A DNA stretch of 32,752 bases from Allochromatium palmeri (GTDB lineage Bacteria > Pseudomonadota > Gammaproteobacteria > Chromatiales > Chromatiaceae). Numbering within the stretch: the stretch's first letter is position 1; the number at the start of each line of letters is the position of its first letter. Both the position numbers and the translations under genes were made by a program. The DNA lies in assembly GCF_009720725.1 (NCBI RefSeq), contig NZ_WNKT01000046.1, positions 1 to 32,752 of the forward strand, given 5' to 3'. This document shows positions 23,349-31,586 of the stretch, piece after piece. The notes under the pieces were generated by a model, which saw only the letters and a program-made list of their open reading frames with translations, did no database searches and was not told where the DNA came from.

Positions 23349-25406
23349 ATGAGCAAGATTGATTGTATTTTCCCACCACACTTTCGCGCTGATGATAACG
23401 ATGAAGACAGTCAAGCAATTTCCAACGAAAGCCCTGTAGAGTTACTTAAGACAGACGAATCGGAACAAGTAGATTCGGATATTTTAGAGTTTATGCATGG
23501 AGAGTTCTGGACAAAGCACTTGTCTAACGTCTCTCATACCGATACCGAAAATAAGTCAGGTGTGAATCCGTTTGAGATGTCTTTCGTAGACAACGATGAT
23601 GATGATATATTTCGTGATATTTACAATATTTTTCAGAACAGCCGACATGATTTAGAGAACAAATCGAACGATTCAAGTTTGATGGTAGTCAATGAGCAGG
23701 ATCTTGACGAACCGGCTGAGACTGTTGTTCCGCGTCCAGGATTTTCTGTGCACTTCGATAAAAATCTTTACGGTCCCGAAGGTGTTTACTATCACGACTC
23801 CCAAACTCGCGGAAAGCAGCAAGTCGATACGGATCAATTTGTTTGCTCACCGATTGATGTGCTGGCTATAACGCATGATGAGCGAGAAAAAAGCGATTTC
23901 GGATTACTGCTTTCAATTAAGAATCGCGTTGGAAAAAAGCATGAGCTTTCAATACCAATGCATTTTTTGTATAGCGGTGATAATCTGATTAAAGAGTTGC
24001 TTAATTTGGGCGTGAAAATTAGTCCAAAAGCACGTCAATTATTGATCGATTACCTTGACAGTCGTAATCCAGAGCGACGTGTTCTGGCGGCAACAACGAC
24101 AGGTTGGCATTGCGACAACATGGTTTTTGTGTTGCCGAACAAAATTATTGGTGATAGAGATGTTCGCTTTCAATCAGAAAGCTTGCATGTTGAAGAATTT
24201 AGACAAACGGGAACCTTTGAACAGTGGCGTGATGAAATCGCTAAATACTGTTCCGGCAATCCCATGCTGATTCTTAGCATTTCAGCGACTCTTGCCAGCC
24301 CAATGCTTAAGTTAGTCAATATGAATCAAGGTGGATTACATTTCTTCGGCGATTCATCGATTGGAAAAACGACGGCACTGCTTATGGCATCCTCATGTTG
24401 GAGTGACGCTAAATTCATGCGTACTTGGCGGGCAACAGCCAACGGGATTGAAGGTGCAGCCGCACTGGTTAATGATAATACCTTGATTCTTGATGAGATC
24501 AGCGAAGCCGATCCGCGTGACGTCGGCGAAATTGTCTATAGTGTTGGCAACGGCGTTGGAAAAATTCGTTCTAATCGTTATGGAAATTCGCGTCCAGTCA
24601 AGAACTGGCGCGTGATGCTGCTTTCATCAGGTGAGCGTACTCTGAGTACCACGATGGCGGAGGGCGGTAAGCACGTCAAGACCGGGCAAGAAGTTCGCTT
24701 AATCGATATTCCATGTCAGCGTGAGTACGGTCTTTTCGATACGTTGCATGGATTTCAGAGCGGACGCGAACTGGCGGATGCTTTGAAAGCCAACGCTACG
24801 CTTCATCATGGCCATGCCGGACCGCAGTTTCTTGAAAAGCTGATTGCCGATGATCGCGACTATGCGAAAGAGTTGGAACAGATTGCAGCTCGATCAGATT
24901 TTAAATCCGAAATCAGTGTAGAAGGACGTGCCGCCAAAATCTTTGCCTTGATTGCACTAGCCGGAGAACTGGCCATCGAATGGAATATCGTACCGTGGAT
25001 TTCAGGTGAAGCACTCGATGCTGCTGCCTTGGCTTTCAAGCTTTGGCGTGAAAATCGTGGTGAAGGTAAAACGGAAACGCAGCAAATCTTGGAACGTATT
25101 TTGGATTTCATTTCCAAATATGCTGACTCCTGCTTCTCCGAACTCGATAACCCAAACAATTCCACATACGTGCGTGAGCGTGCGGGTTGGTGGCGTAAAA
25201 ACACCAACAGCGATCAACGAGTTTATTTGTTCACCTCGGCAGGTTTGCAAAAAGCCGCCAGCGGTTTCGATGTAAGCCGTATCTCGCAGGCTTTGAAGGA
25301 GAGCGATTGGTTAGTCGAGCACGATTTGGATAAACGCTCGAAGAAGATCCGAGTCGAAGGTCAACCAACGAATCTGTACGCTGTTCTCCCGCGCGATTTC
25401 GACTGA
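23349..25406 (+). CDS. DUF927-domain helicase-like ATPase
   Basis: A 685-residue protein; residues 1-130 are acidic and low-complexity. From about 130 it carries a DUF927 domain (FSVHFDKNLYGPEGVYYHDS, RQLLIDYLDSRNPERRVLAA, TTGWH). The P-loop ATPase core has Walker A FGDSSIGKTT (about 333-342) and Walker B LILDEISEADPRD (about 379). The C-terminal 200 residues are helical, ending in a small domain (YLFTSAGLQKAASGFD). DUF927 proteins are linked to mobile-element replication and usually have a primase or Toprim N-terminus; none is recognised here. Start chosen by GGAG seven bases upstream of ATG 23349. Confidence 0.8.
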   Translation: MSKIDCIFPPHFRADDNDEDSQAISNESPVELLKTDESEQVDSDILEFMHGEFWTKHLSNVSHTDTENKSGVNPFEMSFVDNDDDDIFRDIYNIFQNSRHDLENKSNDSSLMVVNEQDLDEPAETVVPRPGFSVHFDKNLYGPEGVYYHDSQTRGKQQVDTDQFVCSPIDVLAITHDEREKSDFGLLLSIKNRVGKKHELSIPMHFLYSGDNLIKELLNLGVKISPKARQLLIDYLDSRNPERRVLAATTTGWHCDNMVFVLPNKIIGDRDVRFQSESLHVEEFRQTGTFEQWRDEIAKYCSGNPMLILSISATLASPMLKLVNMNQGGLHFFGDSSIGKTTALLMASSCWSDAKFMRTWRATANGIEGAAALVNDNTLILDEISEADPRDVGEIVYSVGNGVGKIRSNRYGNSRPVKNWRVMLLSSGERTLSTTMAEGGKHVKTGQEVRLIDIPCQREYGLFDTLHGFQSGRELADALKANATLHHGHAGPQFLEKLIADDRDYAKELEQIAARSDFKSEISVEGRAAKIFALIALAGELAIEWNIVPWISGEALDAAALAFKLWRENRGEGKTETQQILERILDFISKYADSCFSELDNPNNSTYVRERAGWWRKNTNSDQRVYLFTSAGLQKAASGFDVSRISQALKESDWLVEHDLDKRSKKIRVEGQPTNLYAVLPRDFD

Positions 25407-25440
25407 GATTTTCGGGTCGTTGAATCGACGTCAACTACGA

Positions 25441-25470
25441 AACAGCCTGTGTCTGCGGATGCAGGCTGTT
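25441..25470. terminator. 9-bp inverted repeat after the DUF927 gene
   Basis: AACAGCCTG (25441-25449) and CAGGCTGTT (25462-25470) form a perfect stem with a 12-base loop, 34 bases after the stop. No T-run follows; the right arm merges into the first GTTCCC unit. Confidence 0.4.
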
Positions 25471-25682
25471 CCCCGTGTTCCCTGGTTCCCTTGTTCCCTC
25501 GGTCTATGGGTTGCAGGCCGAAAATCGGTCTCTCGCCGGGTCAAGACCGGCGAAACATCCATGTCGACACCTGTCCCGACTACTCTGGTCTAAGCCAACG
25601 CCGGAGTCCCGTCACTGTTCGCGTCGATGACATCTCTTGCAGGGAACGGGGGAACAGCGGGAACTCAGGGAACGCAGGGAAC
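25468..25682. repeat. Second GTTCCC/GGGAAC inverted array
   Basis: Four GTTCCC units (25468, 25477, 25485, 25493) are followed after about 140 bases by five GGGAAC units (25642, 25650, 25659, 25668, 25677). CTTGCAGG joins the right arm, as in the first array at 3520-3724. The two arrays have the same polarity: GTTCCC on the left, GGGAAC on the right. Confidence 0.85.
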
Positions 25683-26313
25683 AGGTACGATTAGTTGACG
25701 AACAAGTTCCACCATCCCGATCCCATCTACAACCACTCTTGCCCAATCCCGTCGATACCGCGCCCCTGACGCTACAGAACTCCCGACCGGCATCGGTTAG
25801 GCCGGATAGCACTCACCCCGGCCCGTGCTCTGCAACGCCCTAGCGGTGCCGATCTGAACCCCGAAACAGGTACTGCATGACCTTCGCCTCGCTCGTCGAG
25901 GTGGTTGCTGGTGGTCCGGGATCGGCTTGAGCGACATCTTTTCGTGCTCATTTTGGGTGCTCTGAGCCGATCCGAGGCATCATCGTCGTTATCATTTCTA
26001 ACGCTATTGCTACGATTTCTAAGCATTAAAAATGATGCTTACGCATTAACAACGATAGCCTATCGAATAAGTTTTATTTCGTAAGGTATTCGATGCAATT
26101 ATTTAATTTGAGTTAAGAGCTATTTTTAGCGTATTTATTAGAGGCCGATCCGGGCTAATATCCTCCTCGGCAATACACATGAAAATTTTTTTGCGCCAGA
26201 AGTATTGACTCGCTCGAAACCCGCACGTATATTTCTCTCATAGCAATTAAGTCAGCTTGCTAGGGTGGCTCTGACCAAATCGACCAAGCTCTTTAAACAA
26301 CGGAGGATGCTTT
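25683..26313. other. Intergenic region, GC-rich then AT-rich
   Basis: No supported gene. The first half (to about 25990) is GC-rich; the second (26000-26140) is AT-rich, with ACGATAG/CTATCG (about 26050) as a small inverted repeat and several copies of TAACG/GCATTAA words. It ends with the ribosome-binding site GGAGG of the next gene. It may hold a promoter or a secondary origin element; this is not shown. Confidence 0.3.
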
Positions 26314-26670
26314 ATGGCACATGCTGCCGTTTCGACTTCAGGGGGCGGTAAACGCTTCCATTACAATCGAGGACGCCCCACTGGTAAAAAGCGGCATCCC
26401 AAGATCAAGTTGTGGGATAAGAAGCCATTAACTGGAGTTTACTTGGGGACTGTTGAGATTTTCGATAAGTTCGAAGACGAGTATAGAACCGGCATTGAGG
26501 TTCGAAAGAGTACAGGAGATATTGTACGCCTCTATCCAAATGGGAATCTTATGGACAAGGTGAAGCTTGCTGGAGTCAAGCCGGGTGATCAAGTTCATAT
26601 CGAAGTGACTGCAAAGATTCCCACGAGTAACAATCATCTGTTTGATGACTACAGTGTTCATGTAATTTGA
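26314..26670 (+). CDS. Small protein with possible OB-fold
   Basis: A 118-residue protein. Residues 1-40 are basic and flexible; the rest, GVYLGTVEIFDKFEDEYRTG then IVRLYPNGNLMDKVKLAGVK and PGDQVHIEVTAKI, shows an alternating strand pattern with a Gly-Asp turn, like small OB-fold ssDNA-binding domains of phages. A GGAGG ribosome-binding site precedes the ATG. It lies within the group of DNA-processing genes. Fold prediction would be needed; not assigned to a family. Confidence 0.55.
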   Translation: MAHAAVSTSGGGKRFHYNRGRPTGKKRHPKIKLWDKKPLTGVYLGTVEIFDKFEDEYRTGIEVRKSTGDIVRLYPNGNLMDKVKLAGVKPGDQVHIEVTAKIPTSNNHLFDDYSVHVI

Positions 26671-26784
26671 TCTCACGCTAGCTTAAAGTCGAAATACTCA
26701 AACCGAATGCGCACGGACGCGATTGATTCCATCCAAGTAATGCTCGGGGCGCGGAGTCGCCCCATTCCCACAGTATTTCAGCCA

Positions 26785-26880
26785 AGCCGCTAAACGGCTC
26801 ACATCCAAAATCAGCGAGGTTTCAGTCCGTAACGCTGAAACTCGCTGCTCTCCGACAGACGGCGGTGGTCAACCGCCGTC
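26785..26880. other. Three successive hairpins, possible origin or structured RNA
   Basis: AGCCG-ctaaa-CGGCT (26785-26799), a bulged stem AGCGAGGTTTCAG with CTGAAACTCGCT (26813-26846) and GACGGCGGT-ggtca-ACCGCCGTC (26858-26880). Such series occur in transfer origins, single-strand origins and structured leaders. No relaxase gene is in the window, so a transfer origin is only a guess. Confidence 0.4.
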
Positions 26881-27120
26881 TCCTTCCATATCCGCTTCCA
26901 TTCCCTTCACCAACCCTGTTCGCCACCAACATGCGTCCAGTGCGCACCTTGCCCCCTGGTCGGTATCTTCTCGATTCCGATAGTCGTCTCAACAGAAACC
27001 TATCTTGCTATATTTTTGACTGAGAGAACTTCGTTTTTGTGCTTCAGATATAGAGATTAATCAGCGTCATCAAAATCAATCGTGAGATTAATCTTGAATG
27101 ACACATCAGCGGCAAGACAG

Positions 27121-27166
27121 AAGGCGTGGAAATGGTAAGACGTTTGTCTTATCACTTCTGCGCCTT
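27121..27166 (+). terminator. Nested hairpin in the leader of the DUF932 gene
   Basis: AAGGCG (27121-27126) pairs with CGCCTT (27161-27166); inside it TAAGAC-GTTT-GTCTTA (27136-27151) forms a second stem. Followed by TTGTCTTTT. It lies 44 bases before the start of DUF932, so it may be a terminator for upstream transcription or an attenuator. Confidence 0.5.
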
Positions 27167-27210
27167 TTGTCTTTTGCGATACTGCAATTCAAATATCTGG
27201 AGAGATAGCG

Positions 27211-28077
27211 ATGTCCATTCTTAACGCTACGCAAGTACAGAAACCGTCTGTTACCAAAGCCGATGATCTACTATTTCCGGTCGAACTCGTTCCGGTTGGT
27301 GCGATCTTCGATGATGGGAACTATACCCGCTCGAATAATTATCAAGCTGTTGTGCGTACCGATACTAATGAAGTGCTCGGCATTCACGGCAAAGGTTACA
27401 ATTTGCTTTCAAACGCCGAAGCATTCGATGCGTTTGATGAAGCCTTGCATGAAAGCCAACTCGATCTATCGGGAATGACCGTAAAGAATGAGATTGCGAA
27501 CTATGGCGCGAAATCATTTCGGACCTACACTTTCCCAGCGCATACCGTGCAAGTTGGCCGTAGCGATGATGAAACACAGCTAAAACTGCAAATCATCAAT
27601 AGCTATGACGGTTCAACGTCTTTCAGCAGCCGTGTTGGTGGGTTCAGGTTACTGTGTTCAAATGGTATGGTAATCGGCAAGACCTTCATGCACGCCAGTA
27701 TCCGGCATACGAAATCACTCGACATCAAATCAGTGATTTCCAAACTGGATGAAACCATCAATGTCTATCTGGAGAACGCTAACCAATGGCAACAATGGTC
27801 GAATCAGCGAATCTCGCTGTACGATCTCGAAGCTGTTGTTAAGCATTTTGCCGAGGGCAACGAAAAACTCGAACAGAGTCTGATCGAGAACTACCATCAA
27901 GAGGCTCAGGAGATTGGTCAAAACTTGTGGGCTTTGTTCAATTCATTTACCCACTGGACGACACATTTTCCTGTTCGTGAAGCCAGTCAGCACAATGCCG
28001 CCAGTATTCGGTTAAACCGAGAATTGCGCGTGCAACGTTTGCTCGAATCTAACGAGTGGAAACGTTTGGCGGCTTGA
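27211..28077 (+). CDS. DUF932-family protein
   Basis: A 288-residue DUF932 protein, a plasmid and phage family of unknown biochemical function. Recognizable: [20 protein letters not shown] (domain start), [33 protein letters not shown] and [20 protein letters not shown]. Family members co-occur with recombination and anti-restriction genes. A GGAGAG ribosome-binding site precedes the ATG. The RadC-like gene follows after 11 bases, so the two are probably one operon. Confidence 0.85.
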   Translation: MSILNATQVQKPSVTKADDLLFPVELVPVGAIFDDGNYTRSNNYQAVVRTDTNEVLGIHGKGYNLLSNAEAFDAFDEALHESQLDLSGMTVKNEIANYGAKSFRTYTFPAHTVQVGRSDDETQLKLQIINSYDGSTSFSSRVGGFRLLCSNGMVIGKTFMHASIRHTKSLDIKSVISKLDETINVYLENANQWQQWSNQRISLYDLEAVVKHFAEGNEKLEQSLIENYHQEAQEIGQNLWALFNSFTHWTTHFPVREASQHNAASIRLNRELRVQRLLESNEWKRLAA

Positions 28078-28088
28078 GGTATGCAATC

Positions 28089-28592
28089 ATGAAACGTCAA
28101 ACACGCTTTCGGTTGCTACCACATGATCCAAAACGCCTGTTGCAGTTGACTGACGAAGACCAGTCGCTAATCAATCAAGCGATTCGCTGCCTCGAAAAAC
28201 AGTATCTGGTGAAAAGCGATGTAATGACATCCCCGGATGCGACAAGGGCATATCTTAAGCTTCGGCTTTATGCGCTTGAGTATGAGGTGTTTTCGGTACT
28301 GTTCCTCGACAACCGCCATCGTGTGATCTGCTACGAGGAAATGTTTCGCGGAACTATTGATGGTGCCAATGTCCATCCCCGTGAAATCGTTCGCCGGGTG
28401 ATCGAAACCAATGCGGCGGCTGTGATCTTTGCGCATAACCATCCATCCGGAGTTGCGGAGCCGAGTCAGTCTGATCTGCGTCTCACGCAAACGCTCAAAA
28501 ACGCGCTTTCAATGATCGATGTCCGCGTACTTGATCATATCGTCATTGGCGACATCGAGAGCGTATCGTTCGCCGAACGGGGTTTGCTGTAG
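28089..28592 (+). CDS. radC: RadC-like JAB/MPN-domain protein
   Basis: A 167-residue RadC-family protein. The JAB/MPN metal-binding motif is intact: [19 protein letters not shown] with the conserved Glu, then [19 protein letters not shown] with H116, H118 and D129. RadC-like proteins on mobile elements (for example the YeeS/anti-restriction context) are common; despite the name, a DNA repair role is not established. The N-terminal helix-hairpin-helix of full RadC is absent, as is usual for plasmid copies. The frame starting upstream at 28056 overlaps DUF932, so ATG 28089 is chosen. Confidence 0.85.
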   Translation: MKRQTRFRLLPHDPKRLLQLTDEDQSLINQAIRCLEKQYLVKSDVMTSPDATRAYLKLRLYALEYEVFSVLFLDNRHRVICYEEMFRGTIDGANVHPREIVRRVIETNAAAVIFAHNHPSGVAEPSQSDLRLTQTLKNALSMIDVRVLDHIVIGDIESVSFAERGLL

Positions 28593-28617
28593 TTTTGCAA
28601 CTCAATCCGCTGATTCG

Positions 28618-28654
28618 CTGAGTAGTTCCCTTGTGGGACTACTCAGTTATTTTT
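28618..28654 (+). terminator. Rho-independent terminator after radC
   Basis: CTGAGTAG (28618-28625) pairs with CTACTCAG (28639-28646), extended by TCCC/GGGA around a TTGT loop with one bulged T, and followed by TTATTTTT. A good intrinsic terminator, just upstream of the next gene. Confidence 0.8.
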
Positions 28655-28667
28655 GAGGTGATGTGTC

Positions 28668-29705
28668 ATGTTTATGAAACTGATCGCATTCGTGGTAATA
28701 ACCCTCTCGGGATTGATACTCTGGCAACATTCGGCTCTTGAGATCCTGGCCTTAACGCCGATTGATCCGATTCCTGAAGTTCGACAGCTAATGGCCGAAC
28801 AGCGTTATGCAGACGCGGCGGAGTATCTGAAGTATTTCGAGAACAGTCCGTTCGTCGATCAAACAGTTGTGCAAGCTCTCGCAACCGAGATCGATACGAT
28901 TCGCGAAAGTCCAGAGTATCAGTTGAAACATATCCAGGAAGGGCTGGTTCGAGGTACGTCAGATGAAACGATTGGCCAAATGACGGGATTGGTGACGAAT
29001 TTCCTGGTAATCGGCGATATTCGCGATCTTTCTTGGCAAGCCTGGAACTGGAATCAGGATGAAGAAGTCGATCCGGTAATCGTTGCACTATCGACAATTG
29101 GGCTGGTTGCAACCGGTCTCCAGGTAGCGACTTTCGGTACCGCAACGCCGGTCAAGGCCACGGTCGGAGTTCTAAAGGGCGCTCACAAACTGCGATACTT
29201 ACCCAAATGGTTGAGCCGCGCCCTGGTCGAGGGCGCTGACAAAGCTTGGCGTAGTCGCTCGCTCGATGGCCTCTCGGATCTGCTGGGCGATGTTCAGCGT
29301 CTGCTCGATCGCTCGGGTCACTCTGGTCTGTATCTGCTTGGGCAGACGACCGATGCCGGGTCACTGAAGCGCATGGCGAATTTTAGTGCGCGTTTTGGAG
29401 CCGATAGCGGCATGGTGTGGCGTTTGGGCGGGGAATCGGTCGTGAAACTCAGTCGAGATCCATCGATTTCGACCGACATACTGAAGCGCGCGAGTTGGTA
29501 TGGTCCGAAAGGGCTGGAGGTACTGGAACGGAGTGGTGCAGTACGGTTCGTCACAGTGACTAAATTTGCCAGTCGGGGTGCAAAGACGCTGTATCAGAGC
29601 GAATGGATCAAACTCCTGACGCGGATACCGGATCGCTGGCTGTGGTTGGCGATCGGTTTGAGTGGAATGGTATTGATGCCCTGGAGATGGGTGTATCGTC
29701 GATAA
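28668..29705 (+). CDS. Membrane protein of unknown function
   Basis: A 345-residue protein with membrane segments at about 3-23 (LIAFVVITLSGLILW), a helical or amphipathic middle (VALSTIGLVATGLQVATFGT), and a C-terminal TM segment (WLWLAIGLSGMVLMPW) followed by Arg-rich residues. The N-terminal part is probably periplasmic: RQLMAEQRYADAAEYLKYF resembles a helical repeat. GAGGTG precedes the ATG at a suitable spacing. Unknown family; a T-rich terminator at 29721 ends it. It could be linked to conjugation or exclusion, but nothing in the sequence shows this. Confidence 0.7.
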   Translation: MFMKLIAFVVITLSGLILWQHSALEILALTPIDPIPEVRQLMAEQRYADAAEYLKYFENSPFVDQTVVQALATEIDTIRESPEYQLKHIQEGLVRGTSDETIGQMTGLVTNFLVIGDIRDLSWQAWNWNQDEEVDPVIVALSTIGLVATGLQVATFGTATPVKATVGVLKGAHKLRYLPKWLSRALVEGADKAWRSRSLDGLSDLLGDVQRLLDRSGHSGLYLLGQTTDAGSLKRMANFSARFGADSGMVWRLGGESVVKLSRDPSISTDILKRASWYGPKGLEVLERSGAVRFVTVTKFASRGAKTLYQSEWIKLLTRIPDRWLWLAIGLSGMVLMPWRWVYRR

Positions 29706-29720
29706 CCGAACTGTAACGTG

Positions 29721-29749
29721 ACGTGCCCTGTTACGGGGCACGTTTTTTT
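29721..29749 (+). terminator. Rho-independent terminator
   Basis: ACGTGCCC (29721-29728) pairs with GGGCACGT (29736-29743) and is followed by seven T (29743-29749). Strong terminator after the membrane-protein gene. Confidence 0.9.
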
Positions 29750-29778
29750 AGTTGCAGATTGCAATACCCGATCAGGCG

Positions 29779-30099
29779 TCAGGGTACTTGATGGATACTC
29801 AGCTCCAGAAGACGTGAACTATCTTCGTCACCAAACCCAAGCAGCATAGAATGCTGATTAGATTCGATTACTTCAGGCCATGGACATCCTGAAAATAGAT
29901 CTGAAGACCAGTAAATGGGATTGTAGCGTATATAGAACGCGGGCAGATGCCCCTGTAAGACGGCCTCAACAGCCGCACGATCCGGTTTTGAGGCGATAAG
30001 CGTCACGTTATGCTTGGCTTCTTTATAGCCCGGAAGCTGGTAGTGAGCCGTGACATGGAACTGCGTTGATGGAAGAGGAGCAAGAGGAAAACTCTTCAT
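29779..30099 (-). CDS. Small hypothetical protein
   Basis: A 106-residue minus-strand frame with a good pattern of alternating hydrophobic residues (FHVTAHYQLPGYKEAKHNVT, LIASKPDRAAVEAVLQGHLP), which suggests a small alpha/beta domain. A weak GGTGA precedes the ATG. It faces the membrane-protein gene and its terminator. No family was recognised. Confidence 0.5.
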   Translation of the reverse strand: MKSFPLAPLPSTQFHVTAHYQLPGYKEAKHNVTLIASKPDRAAVEAVLQGHLPAFYIRYNPIYWSSDLFSGCPWPEVIESNQHSMLLGFGDEDSSRLLELSIHQVP

Positions 30100-30377
30100 C
30101 GATATTCACCGTAACCGTGTGTTAAAGACACAGCAACCCCTAAGCATTTTGCTCATAGTCGAGTTGCAGGGTAACGCACGGCCCGATGATGCAAGGCTCG
30201 AATAGCCTTGGAGGGCATGAATGGCTGGCTAGACTTTACGGATTTGAAACCGGCTTGTCAAACTCGATTGATCGAGCAGGCATAAAAAAAGGGCCTTGCG
30301 ACTCCGGTTGAAGTTTAAGCTACCCTGCCACGTCTAATACACTGAGCTTCTTCGTTTTCGGTATCGTAGATATACAG
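30100..30377. other. Intergenic region with small hairpins
   Basis: No gene seen. CAAGGCT-cgaat-AGCCTTG (30192-30210) and CTCGAT-tg-ATCGAG (about 30263-30276) are hairpins; an A7 run at 30285 lies downstream of the second. It may hold the promoters of the two divergent small genes. Confidence 0.3.
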
Positions 30378-30617
30378 ATGAATAGTGCAGTTTTCATCAA
30401 ATCTACCGGAGATGCAGAGATGGCCCATCGTATCAATATCGATAACGTCGAGCATGTCAAAATCTACAATGTTTGCGAGGATCAAATGCCTGACAAGGAA
30501 TCCGACATTCCTTCGTTTTCTTCGATGATCCGTATCTTAACAGCGACTGGAGAAACGCTGATCACGTTGTGTTCGTATCGCGAACCGTTCAAAATCGAAT
30601 TCGATATTTCAGGTTAG
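30378..30617 (+). CDS. Small hypothetical protein
   Basis: A 79-residue protein, or 65 residues if the second ATG (30420, MAHRINIDNVEHVKIYNV) is used. The pattern suggests beta strands: MIRILTATGETLITLCSYRE. It has its own intrinsic terminator, which supports it as a real gene. No family was recognised. Confidence 0.55.
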   Translation: MNSAVFIKSTGDAEMAHRINIDNVEHVKIYNVCEDQMPDKESDIPSFSSMIRILTATGETLITLCSYREPFKIEFDISG

Positions 30618-30650
30618 CGATAATTAAAATAATCACTGTTTCATATCTTT

Positions 30651-30681
30651 CCTGATGGCTTTGCGCCATCAGGATTTTTTT
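30651..30681 (+). terminator. Rho-independent terminator between convergent genes
   Basis: CCTGATGGC (30651-30659) pairs with GCCATCAGG (30665-30673), five-base loop, followed by ATTTTTTT. Strong terminator. Confidence 0.9.
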
Positions 30682-30709
30682 GCTTACAAGATTGATAGAT
30701 TTTTTCAGG

Positions 30710-31567
30710 TTATTGCATTAATTCAATGCGTTCAAACGTCTCCATCATGCCCATAACGTTACCTTCGCCGTCGGTCTGCTCACCCCAGCCAACCGAAACC
30801 TTAACCGCTTTACCCTTGAATGAAGCGGGCATGTCTCCGGCTTCGTTCCAGTCGCTACACAGCGTCTCAGAAACGCACAACCCTGTATGAATGTATCCTT
30901 GCGCATCGGCGATGGTCAGATAGCAGTTATCACCGCAAATGTAGCTTTCAATGCGGCCTTCGATGACGGACGCTGAAGGTTTGGTTTTCGTTGTAGACTC
31001 CGGAGACATGAGAATCCTGAATGGTTTGAATGCTTCAGCAACCAGTACCTTTTGGGCTAACAGATCGACTTTTCGACCGTCGATGATCGCCGTAGCCTGA
31101 TCGACAACAATCGTCAGATCATCATCGCAAAAATGCTCACTTTCAGCGAGTGCATCGGCGTAGCGACTTGCGGAATTATTCCCGAAACTGGCGATCTTCA
31201 GGGTTTCGGTTGCAACCTGCTCGCCCGAAGGGTTCATGGCTGCAAATGATACTTGCAGGTTTTCGATCACTTGCAGTCCGCTATCGAAAAAGAATGTCGC
31301 TACGCATATACCTTGGTTGGCATACAGCTTGTTCGTATTCCAAAAGCGGATCGTTTGGACATCGGTTGCAGTTGCACTTGAAGCCGCCGCCAAACATTGA
31401 TCCGAGTAAGCGTAGGGATTGGCCCGATCTTTTTCAGCACACCAGGAGTCCCCGGCTGGGTATCGACATTCTGGGTTGGCGTCCGGTTTTGGCAGGCATT
31501 TCGCTGAAATCGAGCCACTGAGAATAGTCAGTGCGAGAACACCCAAAATACGTGAATACGTCTGCAT
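30710..31567 (-). CDS. Secreted protein with shared four-Cys N-terminal module
   Basis: A 285-residue protein with a signal peptide (residues 1-22, ending ISA). Directly after it comes KCLPKPDANPECRYPAGD, SWCAEK, NPYAYSDQCL, which matches about 26 of 38 positions in the protein at 17687-18544, including all four Cys. The rest is different: beta-rich regions (TIRFWNTNKLYANQGICVAT), DDLTIVVDQATAIIDGRKVD and YICGDNCYLTIADAQGYI with TGLCVSETLCSDW. Exported and probably disulphide-bonded. It shares the strand and general type with the following gene but may not be in the same operon. Family not recognised. Confidence 0.75.
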   Translation of the reverse strand: MQTYSRILGVLALTILSGSISAKCLPKPDANPECRYPAGDSWCAEKDRANPYAYSDQCLAAASSATATDVQTIRFWNTNKLYANQGICVATFFFDSGLQVIENLQVSFAAMNPSGEQVATETLKIASFGNNSASRYADALAESEHFCDDDLTIVVDQATAIIDGRKVDLLAQKVLVAEAFKPFRILMSPESTTKTKPSASVIEGRIESYICGDNCYLTIADAQGYIHTGLCVSETLCSDWNEAGDMPASFKGKAVKVSVGWGEQTDGEGNVMGMMETFERIELMQ

Positions 31568-31586
31568 TATCGACTCTGGTTTTTAT

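Larger units (their letters stand above)
26671..27210. other. Structured intergenic region upstream of DUF932
   Basis: A 540-base gap with no gene but several hairpins, listed separately (26785-26880 and 27121-27166). The upstream flank is GC-rich; the part nearest DUF932 is AT-rich. Confidence 0.4.

Noticed and set aside
25637-25843. 68-residue frame with Gln/Arg/Glu repeats
   Set aside because: Translation of the GGGAAC repeat; no supporting start signal.
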